Origin: Takifugu bimaculatus
Taxonomy: Eukaryota; Chordata; Actinopteri; Tetraodontiformes; Tetraodontidae
Direction: 5' to 3'
NCBI GenBank assembly: GCA_004026145.2
Contig: CP034990.1
Span: 5,019,476 to 5,083,475, forward strand
DNA length: 64,000 nt
A model generated the notes under the pieces. That model saw nothing but the letters and a program-made list of their open reading frames with translations. It was not told the origin of the DNA and did not search any database. Shown piece by piece: positions 38,177 through 51,600 of this stretch (its first letter is position 1; each line of letters opens with the position of its first letter). A program made the position numbers and the translations under genes.

Positions 38177-41100
38177 CACACACACACGCACACACAGAAT
38201 TCAGAGGTTCATGTCTTGTCCTCATAGTATCACAATTTTTACCTTCTGTTCAGTATTTGGGCTCCTTAGACTAATTCGTCCTTATTTTGCTGATATTGTA
38301 ACTATGTTGTGAATATGAGATTGCAGAGCAGAGCAGCACCGTTTGCATATTTACCAAATCCATCACAAGTTTTGTGTGTTTGTATCGTGACACCAATTTG
38401 TACCACCAACAAGGCGGTTTATTTTGTGTGTGTGTGTGTTGCGGGTGAGATGAAGTATTGGCAAGTTAATGAATCGGAGTAATTCCAGTTCATTTACCTA
38501 ATGCAACGATGTATGTGGCAGATGTTTGGTTTCAAAGGATGTGACAGAGAGAATAAACATCTTTGCTCTTAGAACTCATAAATTTTCCACCAATTAAACC
38601 AGTAAACCTGTCGACTGCGTCAGTGTGTAACCCAGATTTTAAGCCTACAACTAAATAGAAACAATTCAACCTAGGATGACCACGCAATTCACAGATGCAA
38701 TAAATGTGATCAAACTGAAACTGCAGTTAACATTAATTCAGAAATGTATCCAGCGTTTATCCAAGACCCGCTAACAATCACAAATACCCACTGAGATGCT
38801 TCACTCATGAGCAGCAGATGGACACACTGACTAACTGAGGTGCCGTGCTGTTGGCCTATCTAAAAATAATTTGAGGAGATTGGCATTTTCTCAAATTCTT
38901 GCGAAAAATCCAACTAAAATAATGAGCACACTAAAAATATTGCTTTCCTGGGCCGTCTTAGGTAGCTGCACATGTTCTCGCGGGTTCTGTTGCATGTGTT
39001 GGTGCGCCAGGTGAAGCGAGGAGGGGAAAACGAGACCCAAAGGGACTGAGAGAACAGGTTTTTCTCCCTTCCTGTACAAAAGGAGCAATACATATGGCCT
39101 GTGTACTGATTACCAGCGAGCTCTGCACAGTTTTGCGTAAAATAGCCCAGACACCATTTTTCTTCAAAGCAAAGCAGTGCAGGTAAGCAGAGGCTCCTGG
39201 CACCGTCACAAAGAACACCAGGTCCTTGAATCTCATCACGTTAGAACATTGCTGCAGATTCCACAACACAGATGTGCCATTTGAAAGAAGCTTTTATTCT
39301 GTAGCATTCTTCATGACTAAATCAGCTGAATGGATACTTTAATTTTCTCCTTCGCATCCAGGATGTTTCAGGCTCTCTGAAAATGTAAATGCAAGAAATA
39401 AAATAAACGACTTTATTTTCTTTGACCCCCGGTTGAAAATAAATATGGTGTAAATGGCAATCATAAGAAGAAAAAAAGCGAAATTGCTCGAAAGAAAATT
39501 GAATTACGAATAAAGGAAGTGACTGAGACTGACATTCCACTAACAGAAAGTCATCAGGCTGTGTTTCACCTGTGCACTCCGCTGCTTCCTTATAGAGAGC
39601 ATTCCCCGTCGCTGCGTAATCGGGGTTCCTGCTCGGAAAACACGATCAGACAGATGAGGAATCCCAACCCAACGTGATAACAAAAACCTGCATTAGCAGC
39701 TTGTGCGGTCGTCTCCCTGTCAAACCACACAAACACCTTCCTACAGGTGGAGGAACAGGACGCTTGCGACTTTTTCCTGTCTGTCCAAGTTGTTTTCCCT
39801 CTGCCGCATGTGTCTCCGAGGGTGACGAACAGTACAACTAGTCAGCGACGGGAGGCTTGAAGCTGCTATTTATAACCACTCAACATACTCCTAATACTGT
39901 TAGGAGCTCCTTAGCTGTGGGTCTGTCAATATTCCTGCGCGTAGGTGGACCGTCACACTCTCATATAAGGTGTAACACATATAGGACATGCTGTCCAAGT
40001 GAGGATACACACTCTGCTTTTTAGTGTTGCTCTTCTCTGCTTTCCGCCTAATCCAACACACATCTGCAAGAACCCCTCAGATCCTCAGTCAAGTGTGCGC
40101 CCAGTTAATTATTCCATAAATTATTCAACCGCCTCAAATTCGCTCAATACATTTGCCACGGAGTTTTTTAGAGGGAACCAACATTTCCACTGAAGAAGTT
40201 CTCTGACGCTGCTTTCTAATAAATTATTTGTAGGGGATATTCATTATTTCTTTTTAAATATGCACTGAGTTCTTCTCGCAGACGGTTTTCGGTGGTCCGA
40301 CACGGGTCGCTGAGCAGTGCTTGTGTTTTTGGGTAATCTCTCAGAACGCGTTGACGACGCTTTACTGACACTGCATACTAACCTATTCCTGACAGCTATC
40401 ACTATAAGCAATTATAAATCCCTTCTCGTGAGCATTCAAGTCGCTCTGGACTGGCAAAGGCACTTTATCATCCTAGCAAAAAGACTATCTCCCCCGCTGG
40501 GCCCCTGAGTCCCTCACAACAGTGACAGGTGACAGAGAGGCTGCCTCCTCAGCTCCTGTTAAGGATTAATGGTTCAAAACACTGAGCTCTATTTAATAGC
40601 AGGACCTTATCAATTATGCTAATCAAAAGTTAACAGGGTTCAACTGTAGCTGCATGTGATGAGAGGATCAGTCAAACACACATTAAGGCTTTAATTACAA
40701 CCACTAAACAGCACATTCTTCTGTGCCTGACAGTATCACTGTCACCGGTTAAATAACAGAAAAAAAGGAAATATATTTCATCCTTTCAGTACATTTCAAC
40801 ATATCGGAGTTATGAGTCAGTTTCCTCAAGTTTCAGTTACCATCGTGGCTGACAAGTGCAGCATACTTTAACTATTGTGAAATGTGTGATGTGACGCGCA
40901 GTATGTGAAGAGGAACAATGAGGAAGGACGGAAAAATCTGAAGCATCCACTTCTCTGGCATCATCAGCCCGCCACGATTGACAATAATTCATGTCAAGTC
41001 TAAAGCTACCACTTAAATCTCTAATTGAGGCTCCTCCAGTGATCATAAAGATGATTTCAGAGGGAGATTCATAAACCAAAAGCAAATCCAGAGCATATGT

Positions 41101-41863
41101 ACCGCATAATTACAACACTGCGATAAATCATACGCACAGGATAATTAGCCTCATATCTGCCATAGTTACCATAAAAACAGGGCTATTGATGCAGCAGTGT
41201 TTAAATATCCCATTATCATCCGTCACACAGAGCTTATAATGAGTATTCAAGAAAAAAAAGCACAATCTTTCTATACCACTGATGCTAAACATCCAAACAA
41301 TGCCGCAGTAATTAGTTTGTAACCCAGGAATATGTAGCATGTGGGCTGAGAATGTAGGTGTAAAACATACATGCTAATATTGCACAGAAGCTCCTTCCTC
41401 ACTTCCATATTCACGTGGAAGTTTCCGATTATTAGATTTATGTGGCTGAGTTTGATTATTGACGATTTGAAAGATCCCATATAAAAAAAGCTCCTCCTTG
41501 ATGAGACAACCCTTTGGGAGCCCATATTTGGGCTGCATATGAGCCAGGTTCTGTCCTACCAGGTCGACTGTCTTCCTGGTAGTAAAACATCAGATCCTAA
41601 CTTCAAAAACACAAACCTCACAAGCAGCCTGCACAGACAGAAACATCTGACACAGCGTCAGGCCACCAGTACAGCAGAGGACAAATTTATGCATCCAAAT
41701 GCAAAAAGTCTAACTTTTTCAGCTTCTGCTGCGTAGTTTGCGGCGTTCAGAGCATTAATCGTGTTAAACAGTAGAGAGGACATGAATATGGAGCTGCATA
41801 AACAAGCCCCGAAGCTTTAGGTTCAACACAGCCGTCTTCTAAACTTCTCCATCCATGATGGCT

Positions 41864-41896
<33 letters not shown>

Positions 41897-44800
41897 AAGT
41901 GGGGGTAGTACACCCTCCAAAAGTAATAAAAACCAAAACAAAATAGGCTCGAGGTGGTTTATGAACATTGTGTTAACTAGCGTGAACACTAGCAACTAAA
42001 CACTTCATATGTGCCTGATGTTAGAGGCTAACGCCAGTGGAAGAGGAGGATGGTGGTGGGGGCTTTTAATCAAGTTCACTTTAAAGTTTATCTGTTGACT
42101 TTAGCAGCAGGGAAGATGTCTTGATTCTAGAAAGCATAAACAAGGACCCCAAATTCCTACCCTGTAGTAGTCACTGCTGTAGATGTCCCTGGACATGCCG
42201 AAGTCTCCGATCTTGACCAGAAGGCCGTTGCCCACCAGGCAGTTGCGGGTTGCCAGATCTCTGTGAACAAAGTGCTGGGAGGCCAGGTACACCATGCCTG
42301 AGGCAATCTGGGTTGCGATGTGCAGCATTTGGGAAAGGCCCAGTTCGCCGTTGGACTGCAGTGGCTGGCCGTCCACCAGGATCATGGCGTCTGGACCGTG
42401 TGCTCTGGGTGAGGCAGAATAAAGTCAACTATTATTTTTGATATTCTTCACTGAACAACAGCCACAAAAGTCCGTAATACTCCAATAAAAGCCACAGGTA
42501 GCACATCTTTAAAACTACTTTTGTCCAATTTCCACAAGCTTGTTTCCTTTTAAAACTTATTTAAAATATATCACAATGCTGGTTTAAAATCACATTATTA
42601 TTAAAGAACCATAACCAAATAAACATTCATTAATAGATACAACTCCAAGTGTCTACACAATGTTGTTGTTTTTTTTTTTCATGTGCTTTTAGATCTCAGT
42701 GCTGCCTTTGACACAGGTGACCACAAAGTTAACTTGGTAAGTCCCACTCATCTTTTGCCCATCTGTAGCGCGCAGTTCCACAAGGCTCCATCCTCGGGCC
42801 AGTCCTCTTTTCTTTCTACTCTCTCTCCCTTTGATATATATTTTATGTTCACGAGGGTTCTCCTCCATCCAGTAATCCGTTTAAATCTTTAGTCAACTGG
42901 ACTTCTGAAAGTAACTGAATATGTTGCTCCAGTCATCCGGGCTTCTTCAGTTCTGAGTACCGTAGTTTGGGGAGGGGCGGCGGCTATTTGTGCTAATTGA
43001 ACTGGATGACTCTTTAGTGGTGTTAAACTGCAGCCACTCATCTTCTAACAGGAGTCCACACTAGTGATCACATCAAGCCTCTACTGTCTTCCTGTTTCTA
43101 ATAGGATTCATTTCTTTGTTCCTTTGATGGTTTGGCACCCGGATATATATTCCATAGTGATTAATAGATTAATAAATGATTCAGCTATGAATGGCTGTTC
43201 CAACAACGAGCCTCAGAGTAGGATCATCCTTCCTTTTACACCAATCTGTGGAATAACTTGCGGCCCACAGCCTGTCAACAACTTGACTCAAAATCCATTT
43301 TTCGCTTTTTGGATTTAAACTCAGGATGACAGTTGTGTCAGTGTGGGTCTATTTTACTCTTTTATTGCATTTTGCTTATGAAGATTTAGTTATTTGCTTT
43401 TCCTGGCTGCTATAACCATTTCAGGGTCAGGAGGGGGTTGCTGAAGTCCATCCCAGCTCCATTTGGATGAAGGCAGGCTCACCAGCTCAATGTAGGGCCC
43501 TATGTGAGCATTGTGGTGGGGGTTGGTACCTTGCTCAAGGGTACTTTGGCTTTGACTTTCACTTATTTTACATTATTTTACTCTGTGTAGAATCTGAAAA
43601 AAAAGTTTATAAAATGTGCTGTTTCATAAAGTGGATTGGATTAAATAAAAGTACAGTATGTATGAACGCAGAAGACCCACAGTGGTTATATCTGAGGCAG
43701 GAACGCCTCAGTTTGGGTTCAAACACAAACACGAACCCCCAGCTTTAATCGTCACGTCTGAAGGTTGAACTGGAATCAGATCTTCCCCTTTCTGTGACCG
43801 ATTTTCCACACATCACATTTGCCAAATGTGACCAAGAGGTCCAACAGAGCAAAAAAAAGAAAGAAAAAAAAAGACTTGCACCGCGCTTGAAAGAATTTCA
43901 TCACTCACGACGCTGCCTTTCATTTCAGGAATGATTTCCCTGCACAAGGTCTTTAATGCACACACACACATGCACACACACACAGGCGCTACTCAGTCTC
44001 CTTTTGAAGCGCTGACGTGGATCATCTCATTACCAAAGCACTGGCTGTACCGCCATTGTGTCGCTTTTGTAGAGACGTATCAGAGGTCATTTCCCTCGAT
44101 ACAGTCTGACATTATGATACAGAAGTACTACAACTAAACCTGTTTGCTAACCCAGAGAAATGTGACTTCTGCACGTCACCCTCAGAAAAGTTCCCAAAGT
44201 TCCTATCTTTTCCGGACTTGTGTTTTTAACTCGTACTGCTCGGTGCAATATTAATGTGGCCTGTGTACAGGCAACCTTTGGAGAACAGACGACTGACTGA
44301 CCTGAGAAATTTGTTGAGGTCTCCATGCTTCATGTACTCGAACACCATGATGAGAGGGTCTCCGTCTACACACACTCCATAGAACTTAACAATGTGGTCG
44401 TGCTGGAGGTTGGTCAGCAGCTCCGCCTCCCTCTGGAAATCCTTCCTTGCTGACAGGTTGGGATCTTTTAAAGTCTGCAAATGAAAAAGTTTAGCAAGTT
44501 ATGCCCTCAGCAGAGGTATTAACACCAGCAGCTGTATGCTGATAAGCCCCAGTTTCAGTCAAAGCAACATACAGTAGTAACTAAAAAAAAAACCCATCGC
44601 AGACACATTAAATGGAAACTGGATTATTGACTATGTTGTTTTTCTAAGATTCCTGTGGGCAAAACCCTCCTTACATCACCACCACAACACAGGAAGTTAC
44701 TTGTGTTGATCTCTGTGGCCTTGGTTGCTGCTTTGTCAGCCCGCTGCTGACGTTATCACTGATGGAGAGACCTTGGAATGCAAATGCATCCTTCTGTGTT

Positions 44801-45578
44801 GGGGAGGGTTAAGGTGCAGAGCAGAGCAGGTAAAACTCTACGGCCAAATCAATCGCACTCCTAACAAGAATCTTCTTCTCCTCGTAAACAATAGCATCCA
44901 TTAATCACCTGCAGTAGACCATTAAGAGCTCTCACATACATACACAAACACATGAGGGTATGAGGGTTCTCAGTGTTTCCTGGATGACTGAACATGTTCT
45001 CCTTGAATCCTCAAAAAATAAATAACATTTTATTTTAATTTAGATGACTCAAACATTTTAGTATCAAGGCCCTTAGCTGCATTTTGCGTCACAGTGGCTG
45101 TAAGTTGCCTGCAGAGCTCCTGGTGACGGAGGCTTTCTGGGTAGACACTGTGGTTAAAAGATGCATTGATAAGGGCTGTTGCCTTGTCAGTGAACACGGA
45201 TGATGTTCGTCTGTAACTCTTATCAGTGACATTTTCAGGCATCAGGGTCTATATATCCTGGTAAAGGGAAAAATTCTGTAGTTTCTTTACAAAAACAAAG
45301 TGTCTCGTTACCATAGACAAGTCAGTTAATTGTTCAGGGCGCCGTGGTCCAAGATGTGGTGACTGGAACCCTGAATATATGAGTGTGCAGCCTTTAATAC
45401 GTATCAAACTTGAACATAAGTGTTGCAACAGAATGTTGGCCTCTAAATTGAGGCTCATTCTATTGGAGGGTCACAGCTGAGAGGTTTTATTCTGTCTGAA
45501 TTTAAAAAGTACTGACACTGACCCTGGAATAATTAAAAAAAGGATTGTTTGAAGACCGTCCATTGGCTGGTGTTTCGA

Positions 45579-45649
<71 letters not shown>

Positions 45650-48600
45650 TGTGATGAGGACTTACCTTGACAGCCACCAGCATCTTGTCCTTGGTGGGGC
45701 TCAGGTTGTAACACTCTGCCAAGAAGACTTTGCCGAACGCACCTTCGCCCAGCTCCCTTTTCAGGATGATGTCTCGCCGCTTTATGTGCTGGACAACTAA
45801 ACCGCAGGCGGGCAGAGGAGAGAAGAGCAGAGGGTGTCATTTTATAAACCATTTCATGGTCAGAATGCCGCATACTGGCAAGAAAAAACATTTTTAGAAA
45901 GACCTTTTTTACACGTGAATGCTGGGACTGAAAAAGAGAAAACAGATACAATTCCGGAACTGATCAGATGCACGAGGAGAGGAGATTGGAAAGGATCATA
46001 TATGTGGTTCTTTATGCCTGTAAACTGAAGAACATGTAAGAGGATACCAGCCTGTGGTGATGACCCTTCATAAACATCTAAAGGACCAGAAGGTGCCGCT
46101 GCTATCACTCTTAATATGTAACATCTGGAAACATGAAAAATGTGAGGTGAAACTGTGGGTGCAATGCTATTATGAGCAAATCACTGCAGAAAAGCAGAGT
46201 AGAAACCATCGGCTGACATGTAGACAGGATGTATATAGTATATTTGGAGCTAATAAGACAGCTAATGAGCACCTTTAGAAATGTCAGCCTATTTGTCTCT
46301 GGAGGCTTTTGTACATTTCTGCTCTAGAATTATGTTGAACCAGTTCTGTCAGTTAATTTCGGAGAGTGTGGCCTTGGTTACATTTCAGCAGCTAATACCT
46401 TAGCAGCAATGCTGTGGAGGACGCGGTAGGGAGAAGATGGAGGAGTTTTTGGCTTAAGGGCAGAGTCGCACTTCCAGGCTTCACTTTGAATGAAACGCAG
46501 CTGATTGTTGGCTCAACGCTGCTATAAATGTGTCCACATACGCACAAAACAAAACAAACAACACTCAAAACAAGTAAATGCAGCTTCTCCCATGTTGGGC
46601 TGATTTGGTTATGAAAGGAAAATGAAGGGAAAATGTGATAAACATATTTCTCTTGGTGATCGCTCTTTATTTGAGTGACGATTTATATGCAATAATATTA
46701 AAATGAAAAATGTGTTGCCAATGACGCCAGGATAATCTTTATTGATTTACTGTTTACATATGGTTTACTGGAGTTTATTTAAGAAAGTGTTGGACGACCA
46801 AAGTCATCAGTTCAGATGGGGAACCTTTGCTCTCTGCAGCTCTGAGCTACATTTACCGTATTTTCCCGACCATAAGGCGCACTTAAAAGTCTTAAATCTT
46901 CTCCCAAATGGACGGGGCGCCTTTTAATACGGTGCGCCTTATGGTCATGAAAATATGGTAATTCTCTAATTCTGTTCTTCAACAGATGACAGACAAACCA
47001 GTGAAAAGCAGCTTATGATCCCATGTTCTGAGCAGAGGATAATATCCTGTAACGGTGACTGAGCAGACGGTTAAAAACGCCAAAAACAAACCATTAATGA
47101 AACTAAAGACCATGTGGAAGACTTCCTAGTCTAGGACCTACACCTGGGATGGAAACCACCCTGCTGCTGCAGCTGCTGCAGCTGCTGCTGCTGCTGCTAC
47201 TGATGATGATGATGATGATGATGATGATGCAGCTTCTGCTGGTGTTTAGCCTCATTCAGCCGACACGCTCGACTTGGTCTGTGATTTTCAATTGGCCCTG
47301 TGTTGGCCCGTCTCCTATAGTTAACCAAACTGCTCCTTTGTTTCAGCGTCCGCGCACTTCATACACGTTATGCAATAATAATGGCAGCCAGATTGCAGCC
47401 CCGGTTTGTTTTTTTCTTTCTTTTCTGAAGCCTACTTTCAGGACAGCGGGGGGTTGATTTCAGGTGGGGGTAACCAAACACAGCCGCTCTTTCTTCAGAT
47501 GTAAACTGTCAATCCAATCAGCTGGAAGTGGCTTGTGCTTCCATAATTAAGTGAGGTGAGGTTTTTATTTTTAAAATGATATTTTGAGCGGTGAATGTTA
47601 ACTAACAGGAATGACGTCATATGTTCAGCCTGACCCTTCCTCTGTTTCCACTTTATTTCCATGTTAATCACCATAGGAAGAGAGAATAGAATAGAAGCGT
47701 CTGTGGAAAGTGGCGGCCAACGTTCTGCGTGTAACCCTCACCTGGAACTTGAACCCATCGCCGCCGTCATCAGTAAAATCCTGCTTTCAGAGCCTTAAAA
47801 ACCACATCCAGAAGACAAAACACTTAAAATGTGCCCTGGCTCACTTTCATTGGGCGAAAGTCCTAAATATTTGCTCTTTTCTCATCTGATTTCAGACCTG
47901 ATGGATGTTGAAAACATGAATAATCTGAACAGCAGCTCTGCTGACTGCAGCCCTCAGTCATTAAGGATGGAGGGTCGGTGCTGGCTCATCATGCTCAGGC
48001 TGTTGTTGGAGTGTCTTGAAGCCTCTCTTCATGAACCAGCCAGAGAAATAAAAAAATCTGAGTGGGGCGAAGCCTGTTATCTACAGCATCAGCAGGTGGG
48101 GAAGCGCTTTTACCCACATGATGAATGCTGGATAATACATTCCTTTGTCTGATTTCTCCTCAGAAGTTAGTATTGTATCGTTATCTTGACTTTGGCTCCA
48201 TTTATCGTCTCCTTCGCTGTGTAGAGAGGTGATATTTCATGGATGAAGTCCTTATCTCCAGTGTGAAAATAGGAAGTTTGTGCTTGGTTTCATCATATTT
48301 TATCAGTTGTATCACATCAGTACTTATATCTTTGCTTTAGGTAAATGAACTCCACGGAGTCGCTTCATGATTTTAGCTGTTCTTAATTGCTCCTGTTCGT
48401 CTAGTCTGGAAATAATCTACCCGTGTTCTATTTCATGAATGAAGCATTTCTATGTGACAATGTGTTCTTCAAAGGTTCTGACCGTGGTGACTTTAAAACG
48501 CTGTGGAACACATTAATAATCAGGACCTGGATGGATATTTATATTTAAAAAAAGAATCGTAGGTAGTACTTGTGTTCCTAAATACAACTGGGAGAATACG

Positions 48601-51600
48601 GATTAATATTGAAATTAAAATAATGGTGAGCTGCAGACATTTTAGTTAATGTAATGTTTCTGTAAGTTAAAGTTTGGTTTTAACGCCACTCAGTAGCCAT
48701 AAACTGGATGTAACTGGCTGCTGAGTTCCTCAGTTTATCTTCTGTTTGAGAGCGTCAGGAAAACTCAAAATGGCTACTGAGTCATTTGCATATCATGGAA
48801 CTGACCTGGATCAGGAACAACGTTCGCTGCACCTGGAAACCTACTGGATTTTTCTCTAAACCGCATGCAAGCCAATCGGTGCATAATTGAAACAAATCTT
48901 TTCAAATGAATGGAACTGTAATCAGGACTAATGTAAATAATATATTATCAGAGCGGGGTTGGTGGGAGCAGTTTAATAAGGCCCGCTCAACTGCAACAAA
49001 TTAATGCAGGAAAATTAGTTCTCCAGAGAACACTGGAGTCCCCGCTATCAAATCTGCTGCAACAGAAAACAGTTTAGCTCCCCGTTTGTTCCAACTGCCA
49101 CCACTTCATTATTTTCTGCATGCAAATGTTGGATTTAGACTATTTTTATCAGACGCACCTTTATTCAGCGGGTGAGTCCACACTGACCAGCTTATTACTC
49201 CCCACTGATGGAAATAAAGAACAAATACAGCCTATTATGGACTGGGCCTGCTGGCAGTGGCGAGGACAAGGTCCTTTAACCTTGACTTTCTCCGTGGTAC
49301 AAAACTGCTTCCTGCAGTCCATTCAGGCAGAGTGAAGCGTTGAAAAGGCCCGAGATTAAATCTCCGACCACCAGTTCGGCACCATTCATATGTCCCGGCT
49401 CACCTGAAGCCGGCGCGCTGACAAACATTCTCCCGGGAGGCCGAGAAACAAGACTGTACTGAGATTTAGTCAGTGAGTCAGGTCCAGCTGCCGGGGGAAA
49501 CGCTGATGTTTGACCAGCTTTGTTCCCTGTGCGAGTCTGTGTGTGTGGATGTGTGTGTGCTTGCTTCTGAGTGAAGGTGTGTCTGACAGCTTCCCCAAGT
49601 GTCCGATAGGTCAATCGATACAAGTCTCCTGGTCTCTGACATCAAGTCCCTTAAATGTGGAGGTTTGGACACAACGAAGCTCAGCGCTGGAGACCGAGCT
49701 CCTCTCACACTCTCAGCTCACGTCACACAAAGACATTTACCAACAATTGTGAATATTCCGGACATTTCTGAGAGCAAACGGAGCCGCTGCTGCACACGTC
49801 GCGCCCAGACCGGTGTAGACTGCCGACCCTTTGTCACTCAGATAAGCGTTTCAAGCTGCGGAGAGAAGGAGGGGAATCACGGCTCCTGCATCTCTGCCTG
49901 TCTACAGAACAGAGCGCTGCAGGATGTTGGTACTGAGGTGGGGTGGGGGGCTCATCCAGCAGCTCTCTGCAGCAGAGCAGCTCCATATCTGCTGCTGCTG
50001 TTGGCAAACTCTGACAGCAACAGCCCCATTAACCGCTGACTCTCAGCATAGCCCTCCTTACAACCTGCTGAAGCTGGATGACTGCTGCTTGTGACCTGTG
50101 CTCCTTCATGTGGTGCGTGTGCATAACCACGCAGTCAAGACTGGCCAATGGCAGCGGCAGCAGCAACAGCGACCCTTTAATCCATGAAATCTCACCACTG
50201 TACAATAAAATTCATGGACTGCTGCTACTGGTGTCAGGACCAGTGTGTTTAATATGTGATCTTCTATTATAAGAGGTTAAAAATCAAATGTGTTTGTATG
50301 ACTGACAGGGATGCTGCAGAGTTTATTAAGAATTTAACATTTTTATAAATTTAGAATGGTTTTTTCACCATAATCCCTCAATTTTGAATCACATTGCTGA
50401 TCTACGTCAATAAACTGGAGGGAAAGTAACCTTTAGATGTCTGTAGCTAACTAACACACTGCGTTAATGTCTCACTTATATAATATCAATGTGGTACAAA
50501 ATGTCACATATTTAAAAGTTATATTTGGTAAAACTTAATTTGTCTTATGGATGATTACACTGTGATCTACGTGATCTAGCTTAAAGCAGTCACACAAAAG
50601 GTTCCTCTGATCTTCACTGACTCCTGATTTCTCATCTCCGACAGCATCTATATTTTAATATGAATATTAATAGTTTTTGTAATTGAACTGACTCTACCTG
50701 GGTGTTGAGGGACAAATGTTTTATTATTTGTAAATGATTTGATATTGTCACAGTTGGTGAGGCAACGCACAGCATTTGAGAGATAAACTTTGCTGTGTGA
50801 CGGCTGCTCCCTCAGCTCAAACTAGTGTTATTTCTGGATTAAAGTTTTAGCATTAAGTACACTTAAGCACTAAGTACTTTACACTTGCTGCTCAGGGGAT
50901 GTTCTTTATCAGTCTTAACAGTTATATTTGTCATCTTAGAGGCGAGGCCTGGTGTGCACCCTGAGCTGAGCGTCCCTACAGATGTGCCAGTGAATATCTA
51001 ATAAGAGGAGAGAAGTTCTGAAGTTCACGTTAACCAAAAGCTAAGCTGGTCCAGTTGCTAACGGGTTATTAGCGGCTCGACATGTACCCACAGTTTCAGT
51101 TATTCTCGCACCTTTGTTTTGTCGTGCTTTTTATTCATTTCTATTATTAGTAACGATATTTGTTTCAGCCTCTCTGATAAAAGCTGCTTCCTCTGTGTGA
51201 AATCACCTCCTGTGAGTCAAGAGCCCAATCCTCTCCATCGCTGCTCATCAGTGACTTCACGTCCAGGCACTATTTGTTCACATCGCAGCAGTTTTCCACC
51301 CAATCGTCTCTGCTAAACCGATTTTTACAGCGGAAATTCAATCAACGTGCGAGAAGTGACTTGACACATGCTGAGTTGAGGTGAGCGGCCTAGCTAAAGA
51401 AGAATCTTTTTAGCTTGTGATGATCTCAGTTTAGCACAAAAAATTAATCTATGCTTATGTAAGAAAACATTTTCTTGTTCATTCTTGCTCAAGGACATGG
51501 TTCAAATGTTTGGGAGCTTAGAATTATAATTCTAAATGTTCTATTCTAAAAGAATAAAAGGAAATGTGCTTTTAAGGCGGCAAAATAAAACTAGTTAAAA

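Larger units (their letters stand above)
32271..42160 (-). other. ntrk3: ntrk3 intron between DYYR and VGGH exons (9.9 kb)
   Basis: Intron between the activation-loop exon and the P+1-loop exon. It holds two CA repeats, a GT repeat and one pogo-like MITE. It also has several stop-rich but low-repeat stretches (37640-37930, 40580-40740, 40950-41290), rich in TAAT-type motifs, that could be regulatory. The mammalian kinase-insert exon would lie here; I did not recognise it by eye. Confidence 0.7.

Noticed and set aside
42171..42441. Open frames overlapping the activation-loop exon in other frames
   Set aside because: Shadows of the ntrk3 exon; only the frame with HRDLATRN and DFG is real.
43700..43730. 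Possible tRNA/SINE box B (GGGTTCAAA)
   Set aside because: No matching box A at the right distance and no cloverleaf.
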